Source: Sporosarcina sp. PTS2304 (GTDB lineage: Bacteria > Bacillota > Bacilli > Bacillales_A > Planococcaceae). Taken from it: DNA of 64,000 nucleotides. The notes beneath the pieces were generated by a model. That model ran no database searches and was not told where the DNA came from. It was given only the letters and a program-made list of their open reading frames with translations. Positions 1 through 9,126 of this stretch are shown in pieces. The stretch is taken from positions 744,001 through 808,000 of the forward strand of contig NZ_CP031230.1 of the NCBI RefSeq assembly GCF_003351785.1, given 5' to 3'. A program made the position numbers and the translations under genes. Every line of letters starts with the position of its first letter. Within the stretch, counting starts at the first letter, position 1.

Positions 1-423
1 CATGTTTCTGTCGTGTATCGTAACGAAACCTATTCTAAAAGTATTAAACCGTGGATTTTACCGGGATTTGACAGCTTGGTGCGAAACGGTGAAATTGAGA
101 TGTTTTTTAATACAGACGTAACCGAGATTACCGAAACAGCAGTAACGGTTAACCAGCAAGGAAATGTCTTTGATCTGCCGAGCGATTACGTTTTTGCGAT
201 GATCGGCTACCATCCAGATCATGCATTTTTAAGAAAAATAGGTATTCAAATCGATGAACAATCGGGACGTCCTTTATTCAATGAAGAAACAATGGAGACG
301 ACTATCGATCATTTGTATATAGCAGGTGTGATTGCGGCAGGAAATAATGCCAATGAAATATTTATAGAAAATGGGCGTTTCCATGGTGGAATGATTGCCC
401 GTTCAATAAAGAATATAGACTGA
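1..423 (+). CDS. ypdA: Bacillithiol disulfide reductase YpdA, C-terminal part
   Basis: The frame is open from base 1, so this is the last 140 residues of a longer flavoprotein whose 5' end lies outside the window. The remaining piece is the C-terminal half of a pyridine-nucleotide disulfide oxidoreductase-like fold, with the end signature YIAGVIAAGNNANEIFIENG that contacts FAD. YpdA enzymes use NADPH to reduce oxidised bacillithiol in the cytoplasm. The bacillithiol glycosyltransferase gene bshA lies at 32.7 kb in this window, which fits a bacillithiol-producing Firmicute. A terminator hairpin follows the stop codon. The function is inferred from family resemblance. Confidence 0.85.
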   Translation, partial: HVSVVYRNETYSKSIKPWILPGFDSLVRNGEIEMFFNTDVTEITETAVTVNQQGNVFDLPSDYVFAMIGYHPDHAFLRKIGIQIDEQSGRPLFNEETMETTIDHLYIAGVIAAGNNANEIFIENGRFHGGMIARSIKNID

Positions 424-427
424 AACA

Positions 428-460
428 AAAACCGTTTGTCAGGTGCAGGCGGTTTTTTGT
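428..460 (+). terminator. Rho-independent terminator after ypdA
   Basis: AAAACCG pairs with CGGTTTT at the two ends of a short hairpin, followed by a run of T. The T tract overlaps the -35 region of the next promoter. Confidence 0.6.
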
Positions 461-485
461 CGTATACTGATGAGAATGGTATACT
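457..485 (+). promoter_or_regulatory. Probable SigA promoter of prsW
   Basis: TTGTCG (457-462) and TATACT (480-485) are separated by 17 bases, about 25 bases ahead of the prsW start codon. Found by eye only. Confidence 0.5.
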
Positions 486-508
486 AGCGTCAAAAGGAGG
501 CGCAACCT

Positions 509-1201
509 ATGTTCATATTGTTAACTGTAGCGATTGCGCCGGGTTTAGCGCTTTTTAGTTACTTATACCTTAGGAAGCAAATGGCAAAAGAGCCGTCGCG
601 CGCATTGTTCCATGCCTTTATTTACGGTGCGATTATGACGTTCCCTATCCTGTTTATTCAACATGTATTTGAAGAGGAACATGTGTTTGCTAATGAATTT
701 CTACGTAATACTTTATTTACCAGCAGTTTAGAAGAGTTTTTTAAATGGATTATTATTTTCATTCTTATTTATAAGACGATAGAATTTGAAGATGCGTATG
801 ATGGTATTTTATATGGGGCTAGCGTATCTCTTGGGTTTGCTACAGTTGAAAATATTTTATATTTGCTTGCTTTTGGTCTCGACACGGCATTTATTCGAGC
901 GTTACTTCCTGTATCGAGCCATGCGTTATTTGGCGTCGTGATGGGTTATTATTTCGGCAAAGCGAAGTTTTCAGCGGTTGGCGAACGAGGGCGATGGATT
1001 TGGATAGCTTTTTTAGCTCCTTTTATCCTTCATGCGTTGTATAATGCCATTTTATTTTTATATGATTATTGGTTATATTTAATGATTCCTTTCATGCTGT
1101 TCTTATGGTGGTTTGGATTGACGCGCGTGAAATATGCCCATACGTTTGCGATGCAACAATTTAGGAAAAAAACACATACTAAGTCTGAGAAATCTGTTTG
1201 A
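509..1201 (+). CDS. prsW: Intramembrane protease PrsW (site-1 protease for anti-sigma factor RsiW)
   Basis: A 230-residue polytopic membrane protein with about seven or eight hydrophobic segments. It carries the PrsW family motifs: EEFFK at residues 75-79, a conserved Glu in TVENILY (about 114), SSHALFG around His138, and HALYN around His175. In B. subtilis PrsW makes the first cut in RsiW and so releases SigW under envelope stress. The start follows a clear AAAGGAGG site. The gene directly follows ypdA, as in B. subtilis. Its stop codon lies only about 20-30 bp before the large dispersed repeat, so it has no ordinary terminator of its own that I can see. Confidence 0.93.
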   Translation: MFILLTVAIAPGLALFSYLYLRKQMAKEPSRALFHAFIYGAIMTFPILFIQHVFEEEHVFANEFLRNTLFTSSLEEFFKWIIIFILIYKTIEFEDAYDGILYGASVSLGFATVENILYLLAFGLDTAFIRALLPVSSHALFGVVMGYYFGKAKFSAVGERGRWIWIAFLAPFILHALYNAILFLYDYWLYLMIPFMLFLWWFGLTRVKYAHTFAMQQFRKKTHTKSEKSV

Positions 1202-1219
1202 CGAGTAGTTGTAGAGATA

Positions 1220-2050
1220 GTGTACGTGTTAGGAGTCGCCGGTTCTTCCGGGAGAATTCTTGAGTTTTTGTTGGGGAAGGCAGTTTGTGTTCGTTCAGAA
1301 ATAGAGTATGGTAAGTTACTTCTCCAGTGTGGTGCAGAAAAATAGTGTACGTGCTAGGATTCTCCCTACAGAACCGGACGCTTTCCTGAGGGCACGCGGC
1401 GGACTCGCCAGAAGTTCTTTGGCGATTACGCCTGTCGTGCTGATCCTCCAGGAGTCGCCGGTTCTTCCGGGAGAATCCTTGAGTTTTTGTCGGGAAGTTA
1501 GTTAGTGTTCGTCCAGAAATTGGAGTAGGGTAAGTGACTCTTCTTTTGTGGTGTAGCAAAATAGTATGCGTGTAGGATTCTCCCTACAGAACCGGACGCT
1601 TTCCTGAGGGGGCGCGGCGGACTCGCCAAAAGTGCGTGGCGATTACGCCTGTCACCCTGATCCTCCAGGAGTCGCCGGTTCTTTCGGGAGAATCCTTGAG
1701 GTTGTGTCTGCAAGTCAGTTCGTGTTCGTCCAGAAAAAAAGTATGGTAAGTTACGCTTCCTCGACAATGTGGGTGAAGCTTTAGATTGCCTGATTGATTG
1801 CTTATAGGGTCACTTCTTTTTTCACTCAGTTCATCGAAGCAGTCATAGTAGCTGATAATACTTCACCACTATCTAACTTCAAAAGCGGTCGCATGGTATC
1901 AGACAAGTCTACTTGGTTTTAGCCCTCTACAAAGAGGGATCAAACTGTGCGAGAAGGAGCACATCTTTGCATTTGACAGGCGGCTCCCCGGAAAGCGTAT
2001 CTTCTGGAAGCGCAAGCCGCAAGACAATCCAAGTCAGCCTCACTCCATCC
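1220..2050. repeat. Composite dispersed repeat, copy A
   Basis: This is a non-coding block of about 830 bp between prsW and sleB. The left part has three phased copies of a module whose GGAGTCGCCGGTTCTT core recurs from 1231, 1450 and 1667, a period of about 218 bp. Each full module also holds CTACAGAACCGGACGCTTTC and GGCGATTACGCCTGTC. The right part (about 1740-2050) is a unique tail ending in CACTCCATCC. It includes a reverse-oriented fragment reading GAGAAGGAGCACATCTTTG. The same layout occurs near 51.0-51.7 kb and 59.5-60.5 kb. Short ORFs on both strands here are by-products of the repeat. No transposase gene is present. Confidence 0.85.
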
Positions 2051-2147
2051 GATCGACATTGTAAAAATCAGTTGTAACTAAATGAATGAGAGAATTATAC
2101 ATAATATGATCACTCAATAGGTTTGGTTCCATTACGCACTTTACTTG

Positions 2148-2177
2148 AAATCCATCTAAAATTAGATGGATTTTTTA
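2148..2177 (+). terminator. Terminator hairpin upstream of sleB
   Basis: AAATCCATCTA pairs perfectly with TAGATGGATTT across a 4-base loop and is followed by a T run. It insulates sleB from the repeat block. Confidence 0.7.
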
Positions 2178-2246
2178 TTTTGTCTTATAAATTTTGTTAT
2201 ATTGGACAAACTAGAAAAAAGCGGAGAAATTTGGAGGTGGACTTTG

Positions 2247-3032
2247 ATGAGGCGAGAGTTCCCACGCGTGCTGTTCGTCATAGCGGCAAGTGTAATCATC
2301 GGTTTTTTCTTTGTCAGTCAGAGTGAGGCGTTTAGTGGAAGGGATTTAGCTAAAGGTGCTAAAGGGGACGATGTAATTGAATTGCAAGCAAGACTTCAAT
2401 ATGTGGGGTTTTATCACGGCACAATTGATGGGAATTTTGGTTACGGTACGTACTGGGCATTGCGAAATTTTCAGGAACAGTACGGCCTGCCAGTAGATGG
2501 GGTAGCTGGCAAAGGGACGAAAAAAAAGTTGTCGGGTGTTTCTGATTATGATGAAAAATATGTTCAAGGACAAATTGCGAAAGGCAATAAATTTACGTAT
2601 TACGGTGGGCAGCCGCTTGCAGGACAAGTGAAGAAAGGGAATCAGCCGCAGAAGCAAATGCAGGCGCCGTCGAAATATACAGATCAGGATATAAATTTAT
2701 TAGCTAATGCGGTGTATGGAGAGTCGCGTGGCGAACCGTATGAAGGTCAAGTGGCGGTAGCAGCAGTCATATTGAATCGAGTCGAACATCCCGATTTTCC
2801 AGACTCTATCGGTGGCGTCGTGTTCCAGCCGGGTGCATTTACAGCGGTGGCTGACGGACAGATTTGGCTCACTCCGAATGAACGTGCAAAAGAAGCAGTC
2901 ATTGATGCGATCAACGGATGGGATCCGTCTGAAAATGCTATTTATTATTTCAACCCCATTACCGCAACGAGTAAATGGATTTGGTCCAGACCGCAAATTA
3001 AGAAGATTGGTTTGCACATCTTCTGCCATTAA
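2247..3032 (+). CDS. sleB: Spore cortex-lytic enzyme SleB
   Basis: SleB is a lytic transglycosylase that degrades cortex peptidoglycan during germination. The ATG at 2247 is chosen because a strong GGAGGTGG site lies 7 bases ahead; an earlier in-frame ATG at 2166 has no such site. The 261-residue product has an N-terminal signal segment (residues 7-28, likely cleavage after SEA), a PG_binding_1 domain (about 33-95), and a C-terminal hydrolase_2 (SleB/CwlJ) domain from about 150. That domain contains AVYGESRGEP with the catalytic Glu159. It is followed at once by ypeB, its usual partner. It is probably made in the forespore under SigG, but I could not place the promoter confidently. Confidence 0.95.
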   Translation: MRREFPRVLFVIAASVIIGFFFVSQSEAFSGRDLAKGAKGDDVIELQARLQYVGFYHGTIDGNFGYGTYWALRNFQEQYGLPVDGVAGKGTKKKLSGVSDYDEKYVQGQIAKGNKFTYYGGQPLAGQVKKGNQPQKQMQAPSKYTDQDINLLANAVYGESRGEPYEGQVAVAAVILNRVEHPDFPDSIGGVVFQPGAFTAVADGQIWLTPNERAKEAVIDAINGWDPSENAIYYFNPITATSKWIWSRPQIKKIGLHIFCH

Positions 3033-3052
3033 TTGAAAGGAGGGTGAATCAG

Positions 3053-4336
3053 TTGAAGAAGATGGTCTTTTTCTTAACGTATTCATTTATTGTGTTAGGT
3101 ATTTATACATTTGGTATTGCGCGTGAGAATGACCAGTTGTCTATTGCGCTTACGACCCAATATTCTAACAGTATTTCGGATGCAACACAAAAGTTAGGGG
3201 AATTAGAAGATGCGGTGAAAAAGTCTTTATTATTTGAAGATCCGAAGAGTACGGCGAAAGAGCGGGAAGATATTTGGCGATTATCCTCCGATATTAAGGC
3301 GTCCATCGCAACTTTACCTGTAGATGAAAGTTTTTCGACATCTTGGATGAATTACTTAGGTCGTTTAGGCAATTATGCAAAAGAATCGACGGAACAAGGG
3401 AATGCCGATGAGTATTATGGGGTGATATCCCGTGCAGCAAGCAATTTAGGCGAACTATCAAACGAATGGCAAGTGGCAACGAAAGATATACTATCCGGCC
3501 GAATGACTATTGGACACTGGGAAAACAAATTACGTGATTCCCCTGACGGAAAGGCAAATTGGAGTAAGTTAGGGCAAACGGTGATGGAATATACAGAAAC
3601 GGTATTCCCGTTAACGGCGAGCGAATCAGATGCGCAAAAGAAAAAAGAACTTCGCGCTCTAAAAGAAGATAAAATAGTTGAAGAAGAAGCAATTGATAAA
3701 TTTAAGCAGTTGTTCCCGAGCGTATCCAATGACTTGATTGTTGTCGATAAAAGCAGGAAAGGATCTCCCTACCCCTTTTATCATCTGCGGTTTGCTGAAA
3801 ACTCTGCGATCGGTTATATCGATATTACGCAAAGAGGCGGACATGTGTTATCTTATTTAGTCGAGCGGCGTATGTCAAAACCTGTTAAAAGTTATGAAGA
3901 ACTTGAACAGCTGGCCGAACAATTTCTCAAGCAGGCGGATTATACGGACTTAGTATTAGAAGAAGCGAGAGAAAATGATACAGCCTGGCATTTTGTTTTT
4001 GTTCGTGTACATCCTGAAAATGGCGCAAAAGTATTTTCTGATCCTATTCACTTGAAGATGGCCAAAGACAATGGGGAAGTATTAGGATTAAATGCTTCGG
4101 AATATATACGCAAAGAACAAGTGGCCTCTCAACCTATCCGGAAAATAGACTGGTCTCAATTTTTCAGGCCTGACGTAGAAGTAATGGATGAACAACTGGC
4201 TTATGTAGAAAATAGTCAAATGCAGCAACGCCTAGCACATTATTTGACAGTCGTTTCTGATAAAGAAAAATTAGAGACATATAAAATTCTTGTCGATACA
4301 GATACTCAGGAAGTCATTACAACCGAAAAACAGTAA
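3053..4336 (+). CDS. ypeB: Germination protein YpeB
   Basis: YpeB is required for SleB to be localised and kept stable in the dormant spore. The product starts with a hydrophobic anchor (residues about 3-20, MVFFLTYSFIVLGIYTFG), followed by a long helical region and C-terminal PepSY-type segments (about 230-420). I choose the TTG at 3053, giving 427 residues. The GTG at 3044 sits directly on the AAAGGAGGG ribosome site and is too close to it. The gene begins 20 bases after the sleB stop, so the two are one operon. Length is close to the B. subtilis homologue. Confidence 0.92.
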   Translation: MKKMVFFLTYSFIVLGIYTFGIARENDQLSIALTTQYSNSISDATQKLGELEDAVKKSLLFEDPKSTAKEREDIWRLSSDIKASIATLPVDESFSTSWMNYLGRLGNYAKESTEQGNADEYYGVISRAASNLGELSNEWQVATKDILSGRMTIGHWENKLRDSPDGKANWSKLGQTVMEYTETVFPLTASESDAQKKKELRALKEDKIVEEEAIDKFKQLFPSVSNDLIVVDKSRKGSPYPFYHLRFAENSAIGYIDITQRGGHVLSYLVERRMSKPVKSYEELEQLAEQFLKQADYTDLVLEEARENDTAWHFVFVRVHPENGAKVFSDPIHLKMAKDNGEVLGLNASEYIRKEQVASQPIRKIDWSQFFRPDVEVMDEQLAYVENSQMQQRLAHYLTVVSDKEKLETYKILVDTDTQEVITTEKQ

Positions 4337-4455
4337 TATGTGCACATACTCCGTCACAACTTGAAGAAAGTATATGAACATCAGTTAAAAATAGATTGGA
4401 AAAGTCTTCCCTGCATGACATAATAGATTCATTAAAGCTATTGGCAGGTGGAAAG

Positions 4456-5097
4456 ATGAGACTAACTATTGGGACAATACTAACACTTGAAAAAGACTAT
4501 ACAGAGGAATCGGAAAAATTCAAATCTCGTGTAGTCGATATAGAAGATGACCAACACTTTATGATTGATTATCCGATCAATATGGCAACTGGAAAAACAG
4601 CATTTTTTATAGACGGTACACAATTACTCGTCACATTTGTTGATGATTATAAAATGTCTTTCGCCTTTAGGACAGAAGTGCATAGCCGAATGAATCGAAC
4701 TATTCCTATGCTGAAATTGACGTATCCTGGCGATAAAGAATTGATTAAAATTCAAAGAAGAGAATTTGTGCGTGTAGATACATCGCTTGATGTGGCGGTG
4801 GAATCTGAAGACGAATCACTGCAGCTTGTGTCATTGGACATAAGTGCAGGTGGATTGGCAGTTAATATGAAGAGTCATGAATTTTTTGAAGTCCAAGATG
4901 TAGTTGACTTGATGATCGTTCTTCACTTCTCAAAATCCGAAATTAAATATGTTTCTTGTAAAGCGACAGTTGTGAGAAATTGGGAAGAAGGTAAACGTCG
5001 ATTAAGTTCATTTAAATTTGATACGATTGATGAAAAAGACCGTCAGCATATTATCCGCTACTGTTTTGAACGGCAGTTGGAGCTGCGAAATTCTTGA
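4456..5097 (+). CDS. ypfA: PilZ-domain c-di-GMP-binding flagellar brake protein (YpfA-like)
   Basis: The protein of 213 residues has an N-terminal YcgR-like beta domain and a C-terminal PilZ domain. The c-di-GMP motifs are visible: RREFVR (R102-x3-R106) and DISAGG (Asp128, Ser130, Gly133). In B. subtilis YpfA (DgrA) binds c-di-GMP and inhibits motility. I prefer the ATG at 4456, preceded by AGGTGG, over the upstream TTG at 4396, which lacks a ribosome site and would add 20 unconserved residues. The position between ypeB and cmk matches B. subtilis. A strong terminator follows directly. Confidence 0.88.
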   Translation: MRLTIGTILTLEKDYTEESEKFKSRVVDIEDDQHFMIDYPINMATGKTAFFIDGTQLLVTFVDDYKMSFAFRTEVHSRMNRTIPMLKLTYPGDKELIKIQRREFVRVDTSLDVAVESEDESLQLVSLDISAGGLAVNMKSHEFFEVQDVVDLMIVLHFSKSEIKYVSCKATVVRNWEEGKRRLSSFKFDTIDEKDRQHIIRYCFERQLELRNS

Positions 5098-5100
5098 AGA

Positions 5101-5132
5101 AAAGTCTGGCTACAACAGACTTTTCTTTTTTT
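5101..5132 (+). terminator. Rho-independent terminator after the PilZ gene
   Basis: AAAAGTCTG (5101-5109) pairs with CAGACTTTT (5117-5125), and a T-rich tract follows. Confidence 0.8.
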
Positions 5133-5171
5133 CTTATGGTACAATAAAGGCAAAATGGAGGGGTTTCTGGC

Positions 5172-5849
5172 ATGACACGTGGAATGAGAATTGCGATCGA
5201 CGGACCTGCAGCAGCGGGGAAAAGTACGATTGCTAAATTAGTAGCTAAACAACTAGGATATACGTATATCGATACAGGTGCGATGTATCGTGCGATTACT
5301 TACAAAGTACTTCAGCGCGCAGTAGATCTACAAGATGAGCGGTCTATTGCACAGCTTATTAAAAAAACAGAGATTGAACTACATCCAGGTGAACGAGTAC
5401 AACAAGTTATGTTAGACGGAATAGAAGTAACAGACGTGATTCGCTCACATGAAGTGACGTCAAACGTATCGGCTATTGCGGCACTGACCTCTGTTCGGGA
5501 ATTACTAGTCGCTAAACAACAAGAATTGGCGGCTAATTGTTCAGTCGTTATGGACGGTAGAGATATCGGTACTGCAGTGCTACCAGACGCTGAACTGAAA
5601 ATTTTCATGACTGCATCCGTGGAAGAACGTGCACAACGCCGGTTAGCAGAAGAACAATCGCGCGGAGTAACAACAGATTATGAAACATTGAAAAGAGAAA
5701 TATCTGCACGCGACCAAGCGGATAGTGCACGGGAAATTTCTCCGTTAAAAAAAGCAAAAGATGCGATTATAATTGATACAACAGGGAAAACAATAGAAGA
5801 AGTGACAAATAGTATTGTAAATTATGCCGAAAAGAGGTTATCTCAATGA
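5172..5849 (+). CDS. cmk: Cytidylate kinase
   Basis: The enzyme phosphorylates CMP and dCMP with ATP in pyrimidine nucleotide salvage and DNA precursor supply. The 225-residue product has the P-loop GPAAAGKST (residues 11-19), the DTGAMYRA substrate motif near residue 35 and MDGRDIGT near 130, all typical of bacterial CMP kinase. The ATG at 5172 lies 8 bases after a GGAGGGG site; a second ATG four codons on is less well placed. The stop overlaps the plsC start by 4 bases (ATGA), so translation of the two is probably coupled. Confidence 0.96.
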   Translation: MTRGMRIAIDGPAAAGKSTIAKLVAKQLGYTYIDTGAMYRAITYKVLQRAVDLQDERSIAQLIKKTEIELHPGERVQQVMLDGIEVTDVIRSHEVTSNVSAIAALTSVRELLVAKQQELAANCSVVMDGRDIGTAVLPDAELKIFMTASVEERAQRRLAEEQSRGVTTDYETLKREISARDQADSAREISPLKKAKDAIIIDTTGKTIEEVTNSIVNYAEKRLSQ

Positions 5850-6430
5850 ATTTATACCCTTTAGGCAAATTTTTGATCAGTACTGTTTGTTATCCGCTTT
5901 ACCGGATCAAAGTCATCGGCAAAGAAAAGTTTCCTTCCGAAGGGGGCGTACTGTTGTGTACGAATCATATAGACAATTTGGATCCACCGGTAGTAGGTAT
6001 TACGTGCCCGAGAACTGTCCACTTTATGGCGAAAGAAGAATTGTTTACAAAACCAGTGCTAAAGACTTTGTTGCCACAAGTGCAGGCTTATCCTGTTAAA
6101 CGGGGAATGAGTGATCGAGAAGCTTTTCGAACGACGATTAAGTTACTGCGTGAAGGGAAAGTAGTCGGTTTATTCCCTGAAGGTACGAGAAGCAAAACAG
6201 GAGAAATCGGGAAAGGGTTGGCAGGTGCAGGCTTCTTCGCTTTAAAAGGCGGAGATGCGAAAGTGATGCCATGTGCAATCATCGGTCCGTATAAAGCGTT
6301 TAAGCAACTGAAAGTCGTGTACGGAGATCCAATCGATATGACGCCATACCGCGAAAGAAAGGCTTCGGCTGAAGAAGTAACAGACGCAATTATGGCTGAG
6401 ATAAAAAAGTTAATAGAGCAACATAAATAA
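5846..6430 (+). CDS. plsC: 1-acyl-sn-glycerol-3-phosphate acyltransferase PlsC
   Basis: The product transfers an acyl chain to the 2-position of lysophosphatidic acid in membrane phospholipid synthesis. The 194 residues contain the acyltransferase block I motif HIDNLD (His41-x4-Asp46) and the block III motif FPEGTR (110-115). The N-terminal hydrophobic stretch is short and suggests interfacial membrane association. Position between cmk and the S1 gene agrees with other Bacillales. Start by ATGA overlap with cmk. Confidence 0.94.
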   Translation: MNLYPLGKFLISTVCYPLYRIKVIGKEKFPSEGGVLLCTNHIDNLDPPVVGITCPRTVHFMAKEELFTKPVLKTLLPQVQAYPVKRGMSDREAFRTTIKLLREGKVVGLFPEGTRSKTGEIGKGLAGAGFFALKGGDAKVMPCAIIGPYKAFKQLKVVYGDPIDMTPYRERKASAEEVTDAIMAEIKKLIEQHK

Positions 6431-6448
6431 AAGAATAAGTGCAATTTT

Positions 6449-6477
6449 TTGTTTTTGTGTGTAGATTCGAATACTAT
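6449..6477 (+). promoter_or_regulatory. Probable promoter of the S1-domain protein gene
   Basis: TTGTTT and TACTAT lie 17 bases apart, about 33 bases ahead of the start codon at 6511, in the gap after plsC. By eye only. Confidence 0.4.
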
Positions 6478-6510
6478 AGAGATAAGATTCATTATGGAGG
6501 AGGACTACAT

Positions 6511-7662
6511 ATGACTGAAGAGATGAATATGGATGAAGTAAAAGCGTATGGTGAAGGTGATCACGTGACAGGTGTAGTGACGAAGGTTGAAGAGAAATCG
6601 GTGACTGTTGAAATAGCAGGCGCTCCTTTTGACGGCGTGATTCCGATCAGTGAACTTTCAAGCTTGCATATTGAAAAAGCAGCCGATGCAGTCTCAATCG
6701 GCGACGAACTACAACTAGCAATAACAAAAGTGGAAGACGATGCATATGTACTATCTAAGCGCCAAGTAGACGCGGAGAATGCATGGGATTCTTTGACTGA
6801 GCAATACGAAAACGGAACAATCATTGAAACAGAAGTGAAAGACGTAGTTAAAGGCGGACTCGTTGTAGATTTAGGTGTTCGTGGATTTATCCCGGCTTCA
6901 CTTGTAGAAGACCATTTTGTTGAGTCATTCGATGATTATAAAGGACGTACGATGACATTCAAGATTGTCGAAATGGATCAAGAAAAGAATCGTCTAATCC
7001 TTTCACACCGTGCAGTTGTTCAAGCACAAAATGAAAAGAAAAAAGAAGAAGCGTTGGCGACTATTCAAGAAGGAGATATTCTTGACGGGACTGTACAACG
7101 AATCGCTTCATTCGGTGCATTTGTTGACATCGGTGGAGTAGATGGACTTGTGCACATTTCTCAAATCGCCCACGGCCATATAGAAAGTGTTTCGGATGTC
7201 TTAAAAGAAGGCGACGAGATTAAGGTGAAAGTCTTGTCTGTTGACCGTGACGCAGAGCGTGTATCGTTATCGATCAAAGATACATTGCCTGGACCATGGG
7301 AGAACATTGAAGAGAAGGCACCAGTAGATTCAGTATTAGAAGGTACTGTGAAGCGTTTAGTCGCTTACGGTGCATTTGTTGAAATTTTCCCTGGTGTAGA
7401 AGGTCTAGTCCACATTTCTCGAATCGCTCATGAACATATCGGGACACCGCAAGAAGTGTTAACAGAAGGTCAAACCGTTCAAGTGAAAGTGCTTGACGTA
7501 AATCCTCAAGAAAAGCGCATTTCGTTAAGCATCAAAGATCTTCTTGAGAAACCTGCAGAAACACGTAGCGAAGATAACTTCAGCTATGAGCTTCCGGAAG
7601 AAACAACAGGCTTCTCATTTGGTGATGTAATCGGTGATCAGTTGAAAAAATTCAAAGAATAA
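6511..7662 (+). CDS. ypfD: S1 RNA-binding protein, ribosomal protein S1 homologue (YpfD)
   Basis: The 383-residue protein has four S1 (OB-fold) repeats at about 13-80, 98-166, 185-256 and 272-345. The last two carry [16 protein letters not shown] and [17 protein letters not shown]. It is shorter than the six-repeat Escherichia coli S1 and matches the four-repeat Bacillales form, which is associated with ribosomes but not essential in B. subtilis. The ATG at 6511 follows GGAGGAGG; longer in-frame starts upstream have no ribosome site. A terminator lies about 50 bases after the stop. Confidence 0.93.
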   Translation: MTEEMNMDEVKAYGEGDHVTGVVTKVEEKSVTVEIAGAPFDGVIPISELSSLHIEKAADAVSIGDELQLAITKVEDDAYVLSKRQVDAENAWDSLTEQYENGTIIETEVKDVVKGGLVVDLGVRGFIPASLVEDHFVESFDDYKGRTMTFKIVEMDQEKNRLILSHRAVVQAQNEKKKEEALATIQEGDILDGTVQRIASFGAFVDIGGVDGLVHISQIAHGHIESVSDVLKEGDEIKVKVLSVDRDAERVSLSIKDTLPGPWENIEEKAPVDSVLEGTVKRLVAYGAFVEIFPGVEGLVHISRIAHEHIGTPQEVLTEGQTVQVKVLDVNPQEKRISLSIKDLLEKPAETRSEDNFSYELPEETTGFSFGDVIGDQLKKFKE

Positions 7663-7710
7663 TTCGGAATGTGATCAACTAGCAACAACTTATAGAAGAA
7701 GTACCTTTGG

Positions 7711-7745
7711 AATGATGATGCTTTCATATGCATCATCATTCTTTT
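7711..7745 (+). terminator. Rho-independent terminator after ypfD
   Basis: AATGATGATG (7711-7720) pairs with CATCATCATT (7731-7740), followed by CTTTTTG. Confidence 0.75.
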
Positions 7746-7749
7746 TGTG

Positions 7750-7755
7750 TATAAT
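7750..7755 (+). promoter_or_regulatory. Possible -10 box for der
   Basis: A perfect TATAAT lies 36 bases before the der ATG and just after the ypfD terminator. No good -35 is visible at the right spacing. Confidence 0.35.
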
Positions 7756-7790
7756 ATTCAAAGATAGGTCGGAAGGGTGTATTGAAAGAA

Positions 7791-9101
7791 ATGAAAAAAC
7801 CAACAGTAGCAATAGTAGGAAGACCAAACGTAGGGAAATCTACAATCTTTAACCGTATTGTAGGTGAACGTATTTCCATCGTAGAAGATGTCTCGGGTGT
7901 GACACGAGATCGTATTTACAGTTCAGCAGAATGGCTGAATTATGAATTCAACTTAATTGACACAGGTGGAATTGATATAAGTGATGAGCCACTACTAGAA
8001 CAAATACGTATGCAGGCAGAAATCGCGATTGATGAAGCGGATGCGATCATCTTTTTGACGAACGGCAGAGATGGTGTAACAGACGCTGATGAACAAGTGG
8101 CGAGAATGCTCTACAAAACAAAGAAGCCTGTCGTGTTGGCGGTAAATAAGGTAGACAATCCTGAAATGAAAGAAATGATTTATGATTTCTATTCACTCGG
8201 TTTTGGCGAACCTTATCCTATTTCAGGATCACACGGTCTAGGACTAGGTGATTTACTGGATGCTGTCGCTGAAAGTTTTAAGCAAATGGATTTAGAAGAA
8301 GAAGAGGATGATTCCATTAAATTCTGTTTAATTGGACGTCCAAATGTTGGTAAATCTTCCCTTGTGAACGCATTGCTAGGTGAAGACCGCGTAATTGTAA
8401 GTGATATTGCGGGAACAACAACTGATGCGATTGACTCCGTGAAAGTAGTAGACGGACAAGAGTATAAGATTATCGATACAGCAGGTATGCGTAAAAAAGG
8501 TAAAGTGTATGAAAATACGGAAAAATACAGTGTGTTGCGTGCGTTAAAAGCAATTGACCGTTCAGATGTCGTGTTAATCGTACTCAATGCAGAAGAAGGT
8601 ATTCGTGAGCAGGATAAACGTGTTGCCGGTTTCGCGGAAGAAGCAGGTAAAGGCGTCATGTTTGTAGTCAATAAATGGGATACGTTAGAAAAAGACGACA
8701 AAACGATGAATAATTTCATTGATGACATTCGAGATCAGTTCCGTTTCTTAGATTATGCTCCGATTCACTTTGTCTCTGCAGAAACGAAGCAACGCGTGCA
8801 TACATTAATTCCAAATATCCATATGATTAGTGAAAATCATGCGCTACGTATTCAGTCTAGTGTATTAAACGAAGTAATCGAGGATGCAGTTGCAAGAAAT
8901 CCGGCACCGTCTGATAAAGGTCGCCGTCTGCGTATTTATTATGCGACTCAAGTGGCTATTCAACCGCCTACTTTTGTTGTATTCGTAAACGAACCATCAC
9001 TTATGCACTTCTCGTACGAACGTTTTCTGCAAAATAGATTACGTGAAGCGTTTGGGTTTGAAGGAACGCCAATCCGCTTGATCACTAGAGCAAGAAGCTA
9101 A
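7791..9101 (+). CDS. der: Ribosome-assembly GTPase Der (EngA)
   Basis: Der is an essential GTPase with two G domains that acts in 50S subunit assembly. The 436-residue product has P-loops GRPNVGKS at 10-17 and 182-189, DTGG near 57, NKVD near 119, a second DTAGM and NKWD set, and a C-terminal KH-like domain. I place the start at the ATG at 7791, giving the same length as the B. subtilis protein. A TTG three codons earlier sits almost on the GGAAGGGTG ribosome site. gpsA follows after about 25 bases. Confidence 0.97.
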   Translation: MKKPTVAIVGRPNVGKSTIFNRIVGERISIVEDVSGVTRDRIYSSAEWLNYEFNLIDTGGIDISDEPLLEQIRMQAEIAIDEADAIIFLTNGRDGVTDADEQVARMLYKTKKPVVLAVNKVDNPEMKEMIYDFYSLGFGEPYPISGSHGLGLGDLLDAVAESFKQMDLEEEEDDSIKFCLIGRPNVGKSSLVNALLGEDRVIVSDIAGTTTDAIDSVKVVDGQEYKIIDTAGMRKKGKVYENTEKYSVLRALKAIDRSDVVLIVLNAEEGIREQDKRVAGFAEEAGKGVMFVVNKWDTLEKDDKTMNNFIDDIRDQFRFLDYAPIHFVSAETKQRVHTLIPNIHMISENHALRIQSSVLNEVIEDAVARNPAPSDKGRRLRIYYATQVAIQPPTFVVFVNEPSLMHFSYERFLQNRLREAFGFEGTPIRLITRARS

Positions 9102-9126
9102 GTATGGATTAGAAAGGGTGGAGGTA

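Noticed and set aside
1179..1767. Short ORFs on both strands in repeat A
   Set aside because: Same cause as in copy C; the frames break at different places in each copy and carry no recognisable domain.
1220..2050. Insertion sequence with terminal inverted repeats
   Set aside because: No transposase frame is present in any of the three copies, and I could not define clean terminal repeats or target duplications.
2166..2246. Longer sleB reading frame starting at 2166
   Set aside because: The extra 27 residues lie over the T tract of the terminator and have no ribosome site; the ATG at 2247 has GGAGGTGG and a proper signal peptide.
4396..4455. Longer form of the PilZ protein from the TTG at 4396
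   Set aside because: No ribosome site ahead of the TTG; the ATG at 4456 has AGGTGG at a suitable distance.
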